Shown here piece by piece: positions 53,621-63,838 of a stretch of 64,000 nt of DNA. Origin of the DNA: Massospora cicadina (Eukaryota > Entomophthoromycota > Entomophthoromycetes > Entomophthorales > Entomophthoraceae); NCBI GenBank assembly GCA_022478985.1, contig JAKSZP010006705.1:1-64000 (forward strand), written 5' to 3'. The stretch's first letter is position 1. Every line of letters starts with the position of its first letter. The notes below the pieces were generated by a model. That model was not told where the DNA came from. It searched no databases and worked only from the letters and a program-made list of their open reading frames with translations. Both the position numbers and the translations under genes were made by a program.

Positions 53621-54060
53621 GGTAATTTTCTACGCGGGTCTCCAACATGATATTGAATTGTATAGATCTTTTAGACCCCTCCAGCAGACATAACTGACGT
53701 TTGGTATGAGCAGGTTCAGATAACAGTAAGGGAACTCTATACCTCAAAAAGGAAAGTCATAAATTGGGATAATTAATAATTCCATTAAAGTCCCGCAAAA
53801 ATAGAGTCCCCAAATTAGGTCATAACTTAAATTATTGAGGGCAATAGCAGGAATAATTAAAGGTAACTTTTTAATCTTTAGAGTTAGTGCCAAAAAGTTC
53901 CAATTGACTGGGTACTCGGAGGTCCCACAGTGCCATATTCTTAAAAATAAGAAATATTGGGCATTAACTTGATCCGCTTAATGAATTTTAATGTGACACC
54001 ATTCACTGGGGATCCAGTGTCAATGATAGCATTAGCATTTACTTGATTCACTCAAAAATC
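53620..54060 (-). pseudogene. Protease of A2
   Basis: The complement of about 54009-54020 encodes DTGS ('IIDTGSPVNGV'), followed by a degraded copy of the A1 strands, including 'LGTLFLRDFNGIINYP' near 53830-53770 after frame changes. It is more decayed than A1's protease. Confidence 0.72.
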
Positions 54061-54692
54061 ATTGCAGATAATAGTACTTCCAAACTGAGAGGATAAAGCC
54101 AACAATGAGGGTAAGGAATAGGAGGAATGTTTATCTTTATATACTCCACAGGGATTTGAAGTTTCTGTTGCATACAAATATCATTATTAATGCAAGAATC
54201 TTATTGTGTTTATCCTTTTTCTTTTCTCATCAGCATCTTTCTTATAAAAACGATCCTCAGAATGGATATTATTGAGAATAATTACATTATACCACTCTAG
54301 TATTTTTATGCACAGCGTAAACTCTAGGGCAGCTAGGTCTTGAAAAATTGTAAACTCAGAGTTTTTCAGAAAATTGAGGAGGCAATCCTATCAAGCCCTC
54401 CTTGGTGTTAACATATTTCTGAAAATCTTCTTTATGCTAATTAGGTAAACTTGCATCTGAGTCCTAGAAGTAAAAGCAGACATAAATGTAGTACTTACAT
54501 CATCCAATTTAAATGACCATAAGCTACCATAGTATGAGCTTCCCAATAGAATGATGAGCAAAATCTTTGATAGATTCATTTCAGCGGGGCTTTATATCCA
54601 TAAAAGCCTTTTTTGAGAGAATAAGGTTTTCTCGCTCCCAAATTCTTTGATTAGCGATTTTTTGACCAGAGACCAAGTAGAGCTAGTCATTA
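54060..54692 (-). pseudogene. Gag C-terminal part of A2
   Basis: This corresponds to 2258-2900 of A1, with a broken zinc-knuckle region near 54300-54240 and an open stretch 54579-54391 ('TTFMSAFTSRTQMQVYLISI', A1: 'LSAFATRTQIQVYLISV'). It is interrupted by element F; the rest is at 62249-63777. Confidence 0.75.
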
Positions 54693-54697
54693 AGTAG
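54693..54697 (+). repeat. Target-site duplication (left) of element F
   Basis: AGTAG here and AGTGG at 62244-62248; A1 has AGTGG at the homologous Gag position, so the left copy mutated after insertion. Confidence 0.82.
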
Positions 54698-55827
54698 TGT
54701 TGGGATTTTTGCCCATATTCTCAGCCTGCTAGATTACCTGGTATCGCTAGGGGAAAATTCCCTAAGGCAAAGTGAATCAGAAATCAGTTGGCTCGAGTTT
54801 CAAATGAACTACGTTCAGGGGATTTTGGGATATTTGCCTTGTCAAACTGTCATGATCAATCTGGATGGATACTTAAGATCTCATCAGGAGGAGTTGCTGA
54901 CGATATAGGGGCATCTGATAGTAATTAACTATCAGTTATACCAATTGGGATCGGTCAGGTTTCATCACTGACTGATTGGGAATGAATAGTAAGTTGTGAT
55001 GTGAGTGATGCCACCTGCAACTAGAAAATTGATCAGTTGGTAATTGACCTTCCATAATGGGTAATAAGTCCCATTACCTAAGCAGGTCGCTAGCCAATTA
55101 TGGTTGGTTCACTTGATTGAGAAAAACGTTAGGGACACGTTTTCTGACTCTTTCTGTTTGAGGTCTTGAGGATGTCCAATGATGGAATCCTAGCCAGGAT
55201 GAGGAAGACCATCGCTGCTGAGATAAGGATGGGTGATTCAATGACAATGGCTGCCATTTCATTGAAGAGGTGTCAACCAAGGGTTAGACATCCGAATTCC
55301 CCACTATATATTTCCCTAAGATTTACTATAATAAAAAAGTAACTTTACAGAGTTTAGACTTTACATTTATATTATCAATTCAGTGTATAGTTAAACTATC
55401 AGCTTCTATTGTGCTGTTCTATCTCAAGGATATTAATGCATAGTGCAATAATTGGAAGACTCTTAGACAGAAGAGTAAAGATCTGAGTGGGGATCTAGAG
55501 AAGAAGGAACCACAATCAGGGATAGCTGCTGACTGTGTGTTGGGCAAGAGAGAGACTGTCACCGGGGTATCTTAGTGAAGATCAGGTGGATAAGAGTATA
55601 GGGAACAAATCCCAACGAGTATGACTTCAAGAGTATTCAATCAGAAATACTGGCCAAGCTTTGGGCTGAAATATAGTTCAATCTCAACTACAAAATAATA
55701 GTCTCCGTACTATTATTGATTAATAATACATTCTATATAACATGACGAAGTGCACAAGAAAATCAAACCTGTGCAGTAAAAAGTTTACTGGGTTGTCTTC
55801 ATAACAACCAGAGAGTAAATTTTTACA
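54698..55827 (+). repeat. 5' LTR of F (1130 bp)
   Basis: Starts TGTTGGGATTTTTGCC and ends TTTTTACA. Differences from the 61109-62243 copy are scattered substitutions and a few short indels. A TATATATTT stretch near 55305 is a possible promoter. A 60-90-codon open frame in each copy is not recognised and is probably chance. Confidence 0.92.
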
Positions 55828-55830
55828 AGT

Positions 55831-55848
55831 TGGTGCTCACTACAGGGG
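55831..55848 (+). other. Primer-binding site of F
   Basis: TGGTGCTCACTACAGGGG, 3 nt after the LTR end; the same sequence as in A1. Confidence 0.85.
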
Positions 55849-57060
55849 TAGTTGAGATGAAAATATAGAAAATGATTTTTATGAAGATGTTTCAAATTTT
55901 GGAAATACATTACTGAAGGAAGTAACAAATATAGAACGTGAAGAGGATCATGTTCATTGGGTTTCACCCAGCTCAGCAGTGGAGCTCTGAGTGAAGCAAG
56001 TTGAAGATACTTAAGTTCAGGGAAAAGGACTTTCATCCTAGATTTGGAACTATCTAGAGCTGCAAGGAAACCAGTTCCACCGGACATCTACTTGAGATGA
56101 GTATCAGCAGGGCTGACTCAGGTTAAAATTGGGTCCTCTGGAAATAGTTCTGAGGAACAGCAGGATCAACTCAGATTGAAATTGGGTCCGCTTTAATAGT
56201 CCTGAGGAGAGAGTTTATAGATGAGGTATTTGATGGATTAAGCAGTAAACAAATCTTTGGAATTAGATTGCCATACTAATGAAAATACAAAGGCAAAACA
56301 GGAAATGATTAATCCAAGACAGTGGAGAAAATCATTTAAATCAATAACACTCAATCACTGGTCAGAAGTTGCTGGAGATGAGTTCATTAATTCAGGAGAA
56401 ATTGGATGAAGCTAATAAGGCCAGAACGACCTGTGTAATTAAGGATAGCCATTAAGGCTGAAAATCGTTTTCAGGAGAAAACCGATCTGGACAATCTGAC
56501 GAAACTGTTGGCTAATGGGATATGAGGATCCAAAGTATCAGTTGCCAAAATAAGAGATGAAATTAAGACTTTTTGGACGAATAGCCAGTCGGGATTAAAG
56601 ACCTAATAATTAAGAGTATTGCCAAAGTTGGCAAGTATGGCTTATACATGAAGAAACAGCGCTGCTGTCATATAGTGAAGTTCAATACTAATTGGAAGTA
56701 TTAAGCCTAATAGAAAATAGTTGCAATGTTCCCAGAGGACCTCTGAACCATTAAATTGTTATGTCCTAAGATTTTAGTCTTGTCCTAGAAGAGGACCACT
56801 GAACCAAATGGTTGGTTAAATCTTAAGAGTATAAGATTTGGACCATGATAACTGGTAGGTTTAAGTACCTAGGACCCAGTTTGGATGAAGGGGAAATGAA
56901 GGACCTCTGAGCCTTTTTGTAGGTTGTAAGTCCCATTGCAAAAAAAATATAAAAAATATATAAAACATATTAGATATTAATTTTATGGTCTATGAGTTTT
57001 GGACCTAAGAAATGATGAGAAAATCCTGATGGCAGGACGGAGGAAATTCCACTCTCGATG
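55849..57060 (+). pseudogene. Decayed gag/protease region of F
   Basis: Only phrases are visible ('EVTNIEREEDHVHWVSPSSA' near 55915-55980, 'SLIQEKLDEANKARTTC' near 56385-56430), and no capsid, zinc knuckle or DTG site could be named. Between 56680 and 56950 there is a non-coding-looking stretch with repeated GGACCTCTGAACC-type words that recurs at 59090-59280. Confidence 0.45.
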
Positions 57061-57089
57061 AGATGAAATTATTGGCTGGGGTAACTGAG

Positions 57090-57730
57090 AGCATGAACCT
57101 ATTGTTAGATCTAGAGCAACTTGCTGATCTGTCAGAAGGCCAGCAAGAGGAGATGCCAAATTGCTGAAAAGTATTGGAGAGTATTCACCCAAAAAATGAC
57201 CATGATTCAGGATGCGCATGAGATGTGATCCACAAGGTCAATACTGGGGAAAATCTGTCAATAAGGACGAAATGAGATTGCCAGCATGAGTGCCAATAGT
57301 ATCAATCTATTAGAAGAATTTATTTTGTTACTTCGCTAAATAGCCGAGCCATTATTCCATTTATTAAAGGATCCAAAAAAGGTTTTGTATGGAATGAAGA
57401 GTCCCAGGACTCCTTTGATGAGTTACGCCAGTATTTGATAAATTTGCCAATTCTGAAATATCTGAATTTTTATTGGGAGTTTATCATTCAAACCGATGCT
57501 TTGTTGATAGTGATTGGCACCATACTGAGCCAAGTAGACAAACTTGGGGATGAGCATCTGGTGGCATATGTGAACTGGACACTCTCAGCCGCTGAGAGGA
57601 ACTACACTGTGAATGAGCAGGAATGCCTTGCAGTCATTTACACATGCAAGCAGTTTCAGGTGTATATCCACAGAACGCACTTTAAGGTGGTGATGGACCA
57701 CTCTTTGCTGTGTTGGTTGCAAAATTAAAG
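57090..57730 (+). pseudogene. RT leader fused to RNase H of F (RT core deleted)
   Basis: The RT leader reads 'KNDHDSGCA' and 'VIHKVNTGENLSIRTK' (57195-57270 across frames), the lead-in seen before gypsy RT fingers. Within about 60 bp the sequence passes to the connection 'AIIPFIKGSKKGFVWNEESQ' (57350-57410) and RNase H ('FIIQTDALLIVIGTILSQVD', 'WTLSAAERNYTVNEQECLAV', 'HFKVVMDHSLLCWLQ', 57480-57725). Fingers and palm, including YxDD, are absent, roughly 500-600 bp missing. RNase H itself is open for 97 codons. Confidence 0.82.
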
Positions 57731-57979
57731 AAATCCAGAAGGACAACTGGCCCAATGGGCACTTAAGCTTCAGGCTTATGATTATAGGTAGTCCACCAAG
57801 TGGGGGCTTCTCACCAGAATGCAGATGGCTTATTGCAGTTTACAATGGTCCAGATGGTATACCTGCAGGTGGATGAGCTATTCCAGAGAATGGTCAGCGG
57901 AAAAATTGGGAAACATCCCCAAGAAATCCAAGGTGCACTACAGAAAGTGATGGAAAACACTGAGAACATAGATGAACAA

Positions 57980-59080
57980 GTATCTAAGATGATTAATGGG
58001 AAGCAGTTATTATTCCTGAAACTTTCAAAGAAGAGCAGATATATTGCAAGCCACTCATAAGGTTGTCAGCATGGAGGCCTGAGGAAAACAACTAATTATA
58101 TTCACCAGTACTATTACTGGGAATCAATCGACTTCAGTGTCGCAGATTATCTAGCTTGTTGCGTGGAGTGCCAGCTGCACAAACCACATAAGGATACAAC
58201 TTGATACCAACTGGTCCACTTTGGATTCGCCTGGCACATGGTGTCCATTGACATGATGGGACCGCCAACAATGAGCACAGGGGGAGTCAAGTACATCATA
58301 GTTGCCATCAACCATCTGACGAGATGGGTCAAGACAAAGGCCCTAACCAGAGTAGACCCTACCAGTACTGCGAGGTTTATACTGGACCAAGTGGTATAAC
58401 AGCATGGATGTCCGCAGGTCCTGCTTAGTGACAATGGGACTAACTTCATGTCTTATGTGATCCTGAGGTTAAATTAAATAATGAAGATCTGAGGAGTCAT
58501 GTCAGTACCATAACAGCTGGAGACAAACGGACTGGTATAACGGGTCAATGGAACGCTGGCTGCAATGCTAAGGAAGCTAGTCACAGGGAAAACTTCCGTG
58601 TGGGGAATGTACCTGAGTTTGGTAATGTTTGCCTACAACATTAGTTATCATACGGCAATGGGAAAGATGCCATTTGATTTATTATTCAGAAGAAAGACTG
58701 CATTGCCGCCAATTTTATTTGGTGGTGGAACCTACGTCAGGAATGAGTACTGAGCAATAATTGAACTTAATGATGAGTATCCTGATTGATATGTAATCGC
58801 AAGCATTTGACACAACCTTGAAGAAAAGGATATGAGCGAAATTGATGGATGACAAGAACCAACCAGCCTTAGAAGAATATCAATTAGGGGAATGAGTTGC
58901 CTATTGTGATACACATGGTTTCAGACAAAAAAACAAATTAAATGCATTGTGGTCAGGTCCGTTTGAAGTAATTGCAAAGATGGTGACAGATGCTTACTCC
59001 ATCAAGAATCTCTTGGATGGAAGAGTTGTGAATCAAGTCCACATTAAGTATATGAAGCTTCGGTTCGAAAAAAAATAAAA
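57980..59080 (+). pseudogene. Integrase of F
   Basis: The zinc-binding part ends 'DYLACCVECQLHKPHKD' (58145-58195). In the core, 'HMVSIDMMGPPTMSTGGVKY' (58237-58296) and 'VLLSDNGTNFMS' (58420-58455) keep both Asps, while the Glu box reads N-G-L-V-stop-R near 58530 (GAA to TAA). It then continues 'FAYNISYHTAMGKMPFDLLF' (58629-58690) and the C-terminal 'LNALWSGPFEVIAKMVTDAY' module to 59080, with no chromodomain. Confidence 0.87.
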
Positions 59081-59089
59081 GAGTTCCCA

Positions 59090-59360
59090 AAGGACTGATG
59101 AACAATTAAGTTGGTCATGTCCTGATGATTAGGTCAAGTCTGTAAAAAGGACCTCTGAACCAGGGAAAACTGGCAGGTTTAAGTACCCAGGACCCAGTTT
59201 AGGGGAAAAGATGGACCGCTGAACTGAAACAAGGTCAAGTCCCATAGTAAAAAAGAAGAATAAAGATAAAAAATTGATAATAGATATGAGATAAAATTAT
59301 TATTATAAAATGCATAGATAAAAAACCAATACATTTACTATATATTTTTTTATTTTTATT
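59090..59360 (+). repeat. Repeated spacer downstream of integrase in F
   Basis: 59140-59260 ('GGACCTCTGAACC', 'AGGTTTAAGTACC', 'AGGACCCAGTTT') matches 56785-56930 in the same order and is followed in both places by an A/T-rich tail. The two copies flank the surviving pol segment. Confidence 0.65.
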
Positions 59361-61066
59361 AATTTGTCCTCAGTATGGGGATGATTCCGCCTATGTCGCC
59401 TCTTGGGGGAGGGAGGATGGATCACGGTAGGAATGAACATCCCATCAAAAACAATATGTGATTGGATGCTAGCAAGGGCAAGACCTACACAAAACCACAT
59501 TTGTTGAGTGGACGCCAAGCCTTGCGAGAAAGTGACTAGGGGAAGGGAAATTGAGATGTTGGAGGAAGCCAATTGCAAAACCCCAGAGTGTGGAGGAAAG
59601 CAAAAGTATTAAAAGAGGTAATTAGTGAATAACCCCGAGTAATTTCAATATGGCACCAGAGCCAGAAGATTAGTCCTGAGCGCCTGATGACGGGCTTCAT
59701 CAAGGACACCAGACATGTGGGCTCGCAACCAAAAAAGGATGCTTGATGGGGGTTGCCAAATCATGCCCCCTATCAATGCCATCAGCGGAAGATACTGATG
59801 GAAAGTTCTGGAGAAGAGATAGTTATGCAGAGAGCGGATTAAATCCTGCAAGTGGTGACTATGGGCTTCTTGGAAGCTAAAGCTGAACAAACGGTGGAAC
59901 CCAGGCGAGGCTGGAAGCTTTATGGACCAACTTCAAAGAACTTGGCCAGCAAAGCAAAGAGCATAAGCAGCAGTATCCCAATCCAGAAGGTTATTAAGAT
60001 CAGAGGGATTCAGCGCTAAAGTCAAAGCTCAGTGACTTGGGCCTGGATCTCAGCGTAGGGGAGCTCGAAGTGAATACTGTTACCAATTGAGAGCTCAGAG
60101 ACCAGAACATAGGGTTTGTAAAATTGACTGAGTCAGAAGAGGAACTCAGGGAGCAGGTCTGACCCAGCCTGAAATGAACGATCCAGAGCAATTGGCATAA
60201 TCCCTGGAGCATCTATGATGATGTTCAGAGCATCAGCAAAAGGAGCTGAATTCAGGAGAGTTTTGAAGTCCAACTCTGGAATCAACGGCAGAGGAAGAGT
60301 TGGTAAAAAATTGTTCAAAATGATAGCCTGCCTGGTTTCAGAGGGATTAGTTACAGTTTCTGATAACTTGACAGAAGGACTAGCAAGTTACGCCAGACTA
60401 GGCATATGAGTCCTGGAAGGACCATAAAAGAGGTTCCATTGAGCATCCTGACTCATCTTCTGGAAGAGATGGAGGTCTGCATCAGACAAACTGTTAAGAA
60501 GCTGCTGGTAGCGAGACTCATAATTTAAAATATGAGCTGGACGAGAGAGGGGATATTGGACTTATATAAAAGTTGACATTAGCACTCTATAATCCATTAA
60601 GCTCCAATTTTGGAGAAATCAATCTCAAATTAATGAGATAAGCTCTCCAAGGGAATAATTAGTAATGACTTATACCAAGAGGTTTATGAGCGAAATAACA
60701 AGGGCGAATAGAGATAAGTATTTTTAATCAAGCCACAAAATTAACATCGATGGCAAGAGTCTCCTGTCTAGGATGAGGAGAAAATCAGGAAATCAAGGAC
60801 GCTGGACCAAGAATCCTGAATATGACAGTGGGTCATATACCCTGATGGGGGAAAACCAGATCCCAGGACTAATATCATCACAAGTAAATTGATCAGCCTG
60901 GCATGACAGAAGTTCATGGAAATCCCGCTCTGAGAATGCAGTAGCGAGGAGGAAGGGGAAGAACTCCATATGCCAAAGGTCATCCCAAGAAGCATTGAGT
61001 ATTAATGAGTGCACTCCACTTGAACCAATGAAGTATTTGATCTGGTGTCTGAAGCGGTGTTCTCAT
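59360..61066 (-). pseudogene. Antisense coding-like region between integrase and 3' LTR of F
   Basis: On the minus strand a possible ATG at 61066 lies about 40 nt inside the 3' LTR. Protein-like phrases follow through frameshifts: 'SWDDLWHMEFFPFLLATAFS', 'ISPGIWFSPIRVYDPLSYSG' (61010-60800), 'SRYQQLLNSLSDADLHLFQK' (60520-60460), 'NNFLPTLPLPLIPELDFKTL' (60318-60260), 'FYKPYVLVSELSIGNSIHFE' (60125-60065), 'FSFSFQEAHSHHLQDLIRSL' (59890-59830) and 'RHRRNHPHTEDKL' (59400). No family recognised. A worn captured gene or an accessory antisense ORF. Confidence 0.5.
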
Positions 61067-61098
61067 GCCCTGGTCCTTTTCTCGCTGAAAATCTAGAC

Positions 61099-61108
61099 AA
61101 GAGGGGGA
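61099..61108 (+). other. Polypurine tract of F
   Basis: AAGAGGGGGA immediately before the TG of the 3' LTR. Confidence 0.8.
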
Positions 61109-62243
61109 TGGGTTGGGATTTTTGCCTATATTCCCATCCGCCTAGATTACCTGGTATCGCTAGGGGAAAATTCCCTAAGGCAAAGTGAATCAGAAATCAG
61201 TTGGCCCGAGTTTCAGAGGAACTACGTTCAGGGGATTTTGGGATATTTGCCTTGTCAAACTGTCATGATCAATCTGGATGGATACTTAAGATCTCATCAG
61301 GAGGAGTTGCTGACGATATAGGGGCATCTGATAGTAATTAACTATCAGGTATACCAATTGGGATCGGTCAGGTTTCATCACTGACTGATTGGGAATGAAT
61401 AGTAAGTTGTGATGTGAGTGATGCCACCTGCAACTAGAAAATTGATCAGTTGGTAATTGACCTTCCATAATGGGTAATAAGTCCCATTACCTAAGCAGGT
61501 CGCTAGCCAATTATGGTTGGTTCACTTGATTGAGAAAAAAACGTTAGGGACACGTTTTCTGACTCTTTCTGTTTGAGGTCTTGAGGATGTCCAATGATGG
61601 AATCCTAGCCAGGATGAGGAAGACCATCGCTGCTGAGATAAGGATGGGTGATTCAATGGCAATGGCTGCCATTTCATTGAAGAGGTGTCAACCAAGGCTT
61701 AGACATCCGAATTCCCCACTATATATTTTCCCTAGGATTTACTATAATAAAAAAGTAACTTTACAGAGTTTAGACTTTACAGTTATATTATCAATTCAGT
61801 GTATAGTTAAACTATCAGCTTCTATTGTGCTGTTCTATCTCAAGGATATTAATGCATAGTGCAATAATTGGAAAACTCTTAGACAGAAGAGTAAAGATCT
61901 GATTGGGGATCTAGAGAAGAAGGAACCACAATCAGGGATAGCTGCTGACTGTGTGTTGGGCAAAAGAGAGACTTTCACCAAGGGTATCTTAGTGAAGATC
62001 AGGTGGATAAGAGTATAGGGAACAAATCCCAACGAAACGACTTCAAGAGTATTTAATCAGAAATATTGGCCAAGCGTTGGGCTGAAATATAGTTCAATCT
62101 CAACTACAAATAATAGTCTCCGTACTATTATTGATTAATAATACATTCTATATAACATGACGAAGTGCACGAGGAAATTGAACCTGTGTAGTAAAAAGGT
62201 TACTGGGTTGCTTGCTGATAACAACTAGAGAGTGAATTTTAAA
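61109..62243 (+). repeat. 3' LTR of F (1135 bp)
   Basis: Starts TGGGTTGGGATTTTTGCC (two extra bases against the 5' copy) and ends GAATTTTAAA. It is near-identical to 54698-55827 and is followed by the target duplication AGTGG (62244-62248). Confidence 0.92.
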
Positions 62244-62248
62244 AGTGG

Positions 62249-63777
62249 GGTACCATGATATCCTGGTCCAACCAATTTAGGTAATTAGGCAAATATTTTC
62301 ATTTTTTGGTGATCCATGGCCTCACTTAAAGCCTTCTTATATAAATAGAGGAAGGAGATAATGCTGCCTTCCCCACGAGAGTACTTGTCTTTAAATACTG
62401 GTTTAAAACTCATTGGCGCATTGGCAGTCAAAAAATGCACTACAGGGTGTTCAGATTGAGTGGAAACATAAGAGTTGGAATCAGAAACTTGAGAAGAGAA
62501 TGGAGGATAAGTGTTGACATTCTCAGTCCAAATTTCATCAATCCAATGATCAAATCAGCATGCCCCACTTTTTCATCCAACCAACGAGATAGTTCATAAA
62601 ATTGCTCCTGCTGTGCATTATACTTAAGTTCCTTGGTTTCAATTTTTGCTTAGAGCATCTCGCCTTTTGATTTATAGGCTTAAAACAAGATTTCTGTGTC
62701 CTTTACCCATTTACCCAGATTACTCAATTCATTGGAAAGAGACATAAGTGACAGGAGGGGGTCAATCGTTACCCCATAAGGTGTTAAGTTACAATTCTTG
62801 GCCACTTTTTAAAATTGCTCACATAAGCGATCCATAATGCTTATTAGAGAATCAATTTGTTGAAGGGATCCAGAATGCTCAACAGCACCTAGGGGTCCCC
62901 AAGGTCCATCTGCACCTGGCAGTCTGTATAGCCCTTCAACCCTGGGGGTCCACGTGGTCCATCAGCACCAGGAGATCCACGTGGACCTTCGCCCCCAGGT
63001 GGACCATGATCTCCTTCAACCCAAGGAGGACCCATAGCTCCAGAGGTTTTCTCTAATTCAATGACTCGGAATTGGATTCTAGAGTACAACTGCTCCAATT
63101 TGAAAAGGATATTTTTGATTTTCTCTTCCATGTATTGACTATGCTCAGAGAGTTGTGAAATTCCCTCTTTCCATTCTTGATGAACTTCCTGGGCTCACTT
63201 TGGAAACTGTAAATTAACAAAAATGGATATACATAACCAAGCTGAATAAGATGTTGATGTAATTCATTGATAAGGGTCTGATTATTGATTATGGCATCTC
63301 AATTATCTCTGCTAAACTCAGAGGCAGATTTGAAAAACTTGGTAACATAATTGTTCAAGGACTGGAGTCCTTCTAGTAAATTGAGCATCCCTTGATGATG
63401 CATTCCCACTACTGGTAATAAATGGTATAATGTAGGGTTTACAAGATGATTCAATTATTTCTCAGTGCCAATCCTGGCATTATGAGGCTTGCAACACTTC
63501 CCGCAAGATAGAGGGTATAGCATTGAACTGAGATCAAGTGGAACAGATTCCAGAAATTAAGGCTCCCTCAAGCATTTGATTGATAATATTTTGTAAAGCC
63601 TTGGAAGGGATTTAGTAGTCCGCTGTAAAGCTCAAATTAAGATCATAAAACTCCAGGTTGGCATGGAATTACAATGTGGACAGTACTCTTGGTATTTCAG
63701 TTTTAGTTGAATGGACCCATCGTAAAGTACTGCCTTACTCATGGACTTGAGCTTCTTCAAAAAAAATGAGAATCCAT
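62249..63777 (-). pseudogene. Gag of A2, N-terminal part with collagen-like repeats
   Basis: ATG at 63777 ('MDSHFF', A1: 'MDSQFS'). The minus strand then follows A1 closely: helical N-terminal region (63430-63290, 'LEGLQSLNNYVTKFFKSASE'-like), collagen-like triplets at 63040-62890 ('GPPGGEGPRGSPGADGPRG', 'PPGLKG'), coiled-coil-like region (62770-62560) and capsid start ('FKDKYSRGEGSIISFLYLY'-like, 62410-62340). The frame is open only in the 80-codon collagen stretch (63131-62889). The rest of Gag is left of element F. Confidence 0.82.
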
Positions 63778-63817
63778 ATTAGTGATAGACGTTTTCACTG
63801 GTGTGTATCTCGGAGTG

Positions 63818-63835
63818 CACCTGTAGTGAGAACCA
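63818..63835 (-). other. Primer-binding site of A2
   Basis: The complement reads TGGTTCTCACTACAGGTG, two changes from the A1 site, 3 nt inside the LTR. Confidence 0.78.
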
Positions 63836-63838
63836 CTC

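Larger units (their letters stand above)
50241..54692 (-). mobile_element. Ty3/gypsy element A2, left part (3' LTR to Gag)
   Basis: The minus-strand element is the same family as A1. From left to right: 3' LTR, polypurine tract complement (CTTCACCCCTC at 50577-50587), integrase, RNase H, RT, dUTPase-like domain, protease and Gag end, then the element F insertion at 54693-62248. It provides the integrase missing from A1. It is inserted in the protease of gypsy E. Confidence 0.92.
54698..62243 (+). mobile_element. Ty3/gypsy element F, RT-deleted, nearly identical LTRs
   Basis: The plus-strand element of 7546 bp comprises LTR (54698-55827), primer-binding site (55831-55848), a badly decayed gag/protease region, an RT leader joined directly to the RT connection and RNase H, integrase, an antisense coding-like region (59360-61066), a polypurine tract (61099-61108) and a second LTR (61109-62243). 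The LTRs are very similar by eye although the internal genes are heavily broken. Clean target duplication inside the A2 Gag. Confidence 0.93.

Noticed and set aside
54698..62243. F as an intact autonomous retrotransposon, because of its similar LTRs
   Set aside because: RT fingers and palm are missing, the integrase Glu codon is a stop, and gag is unreadable.
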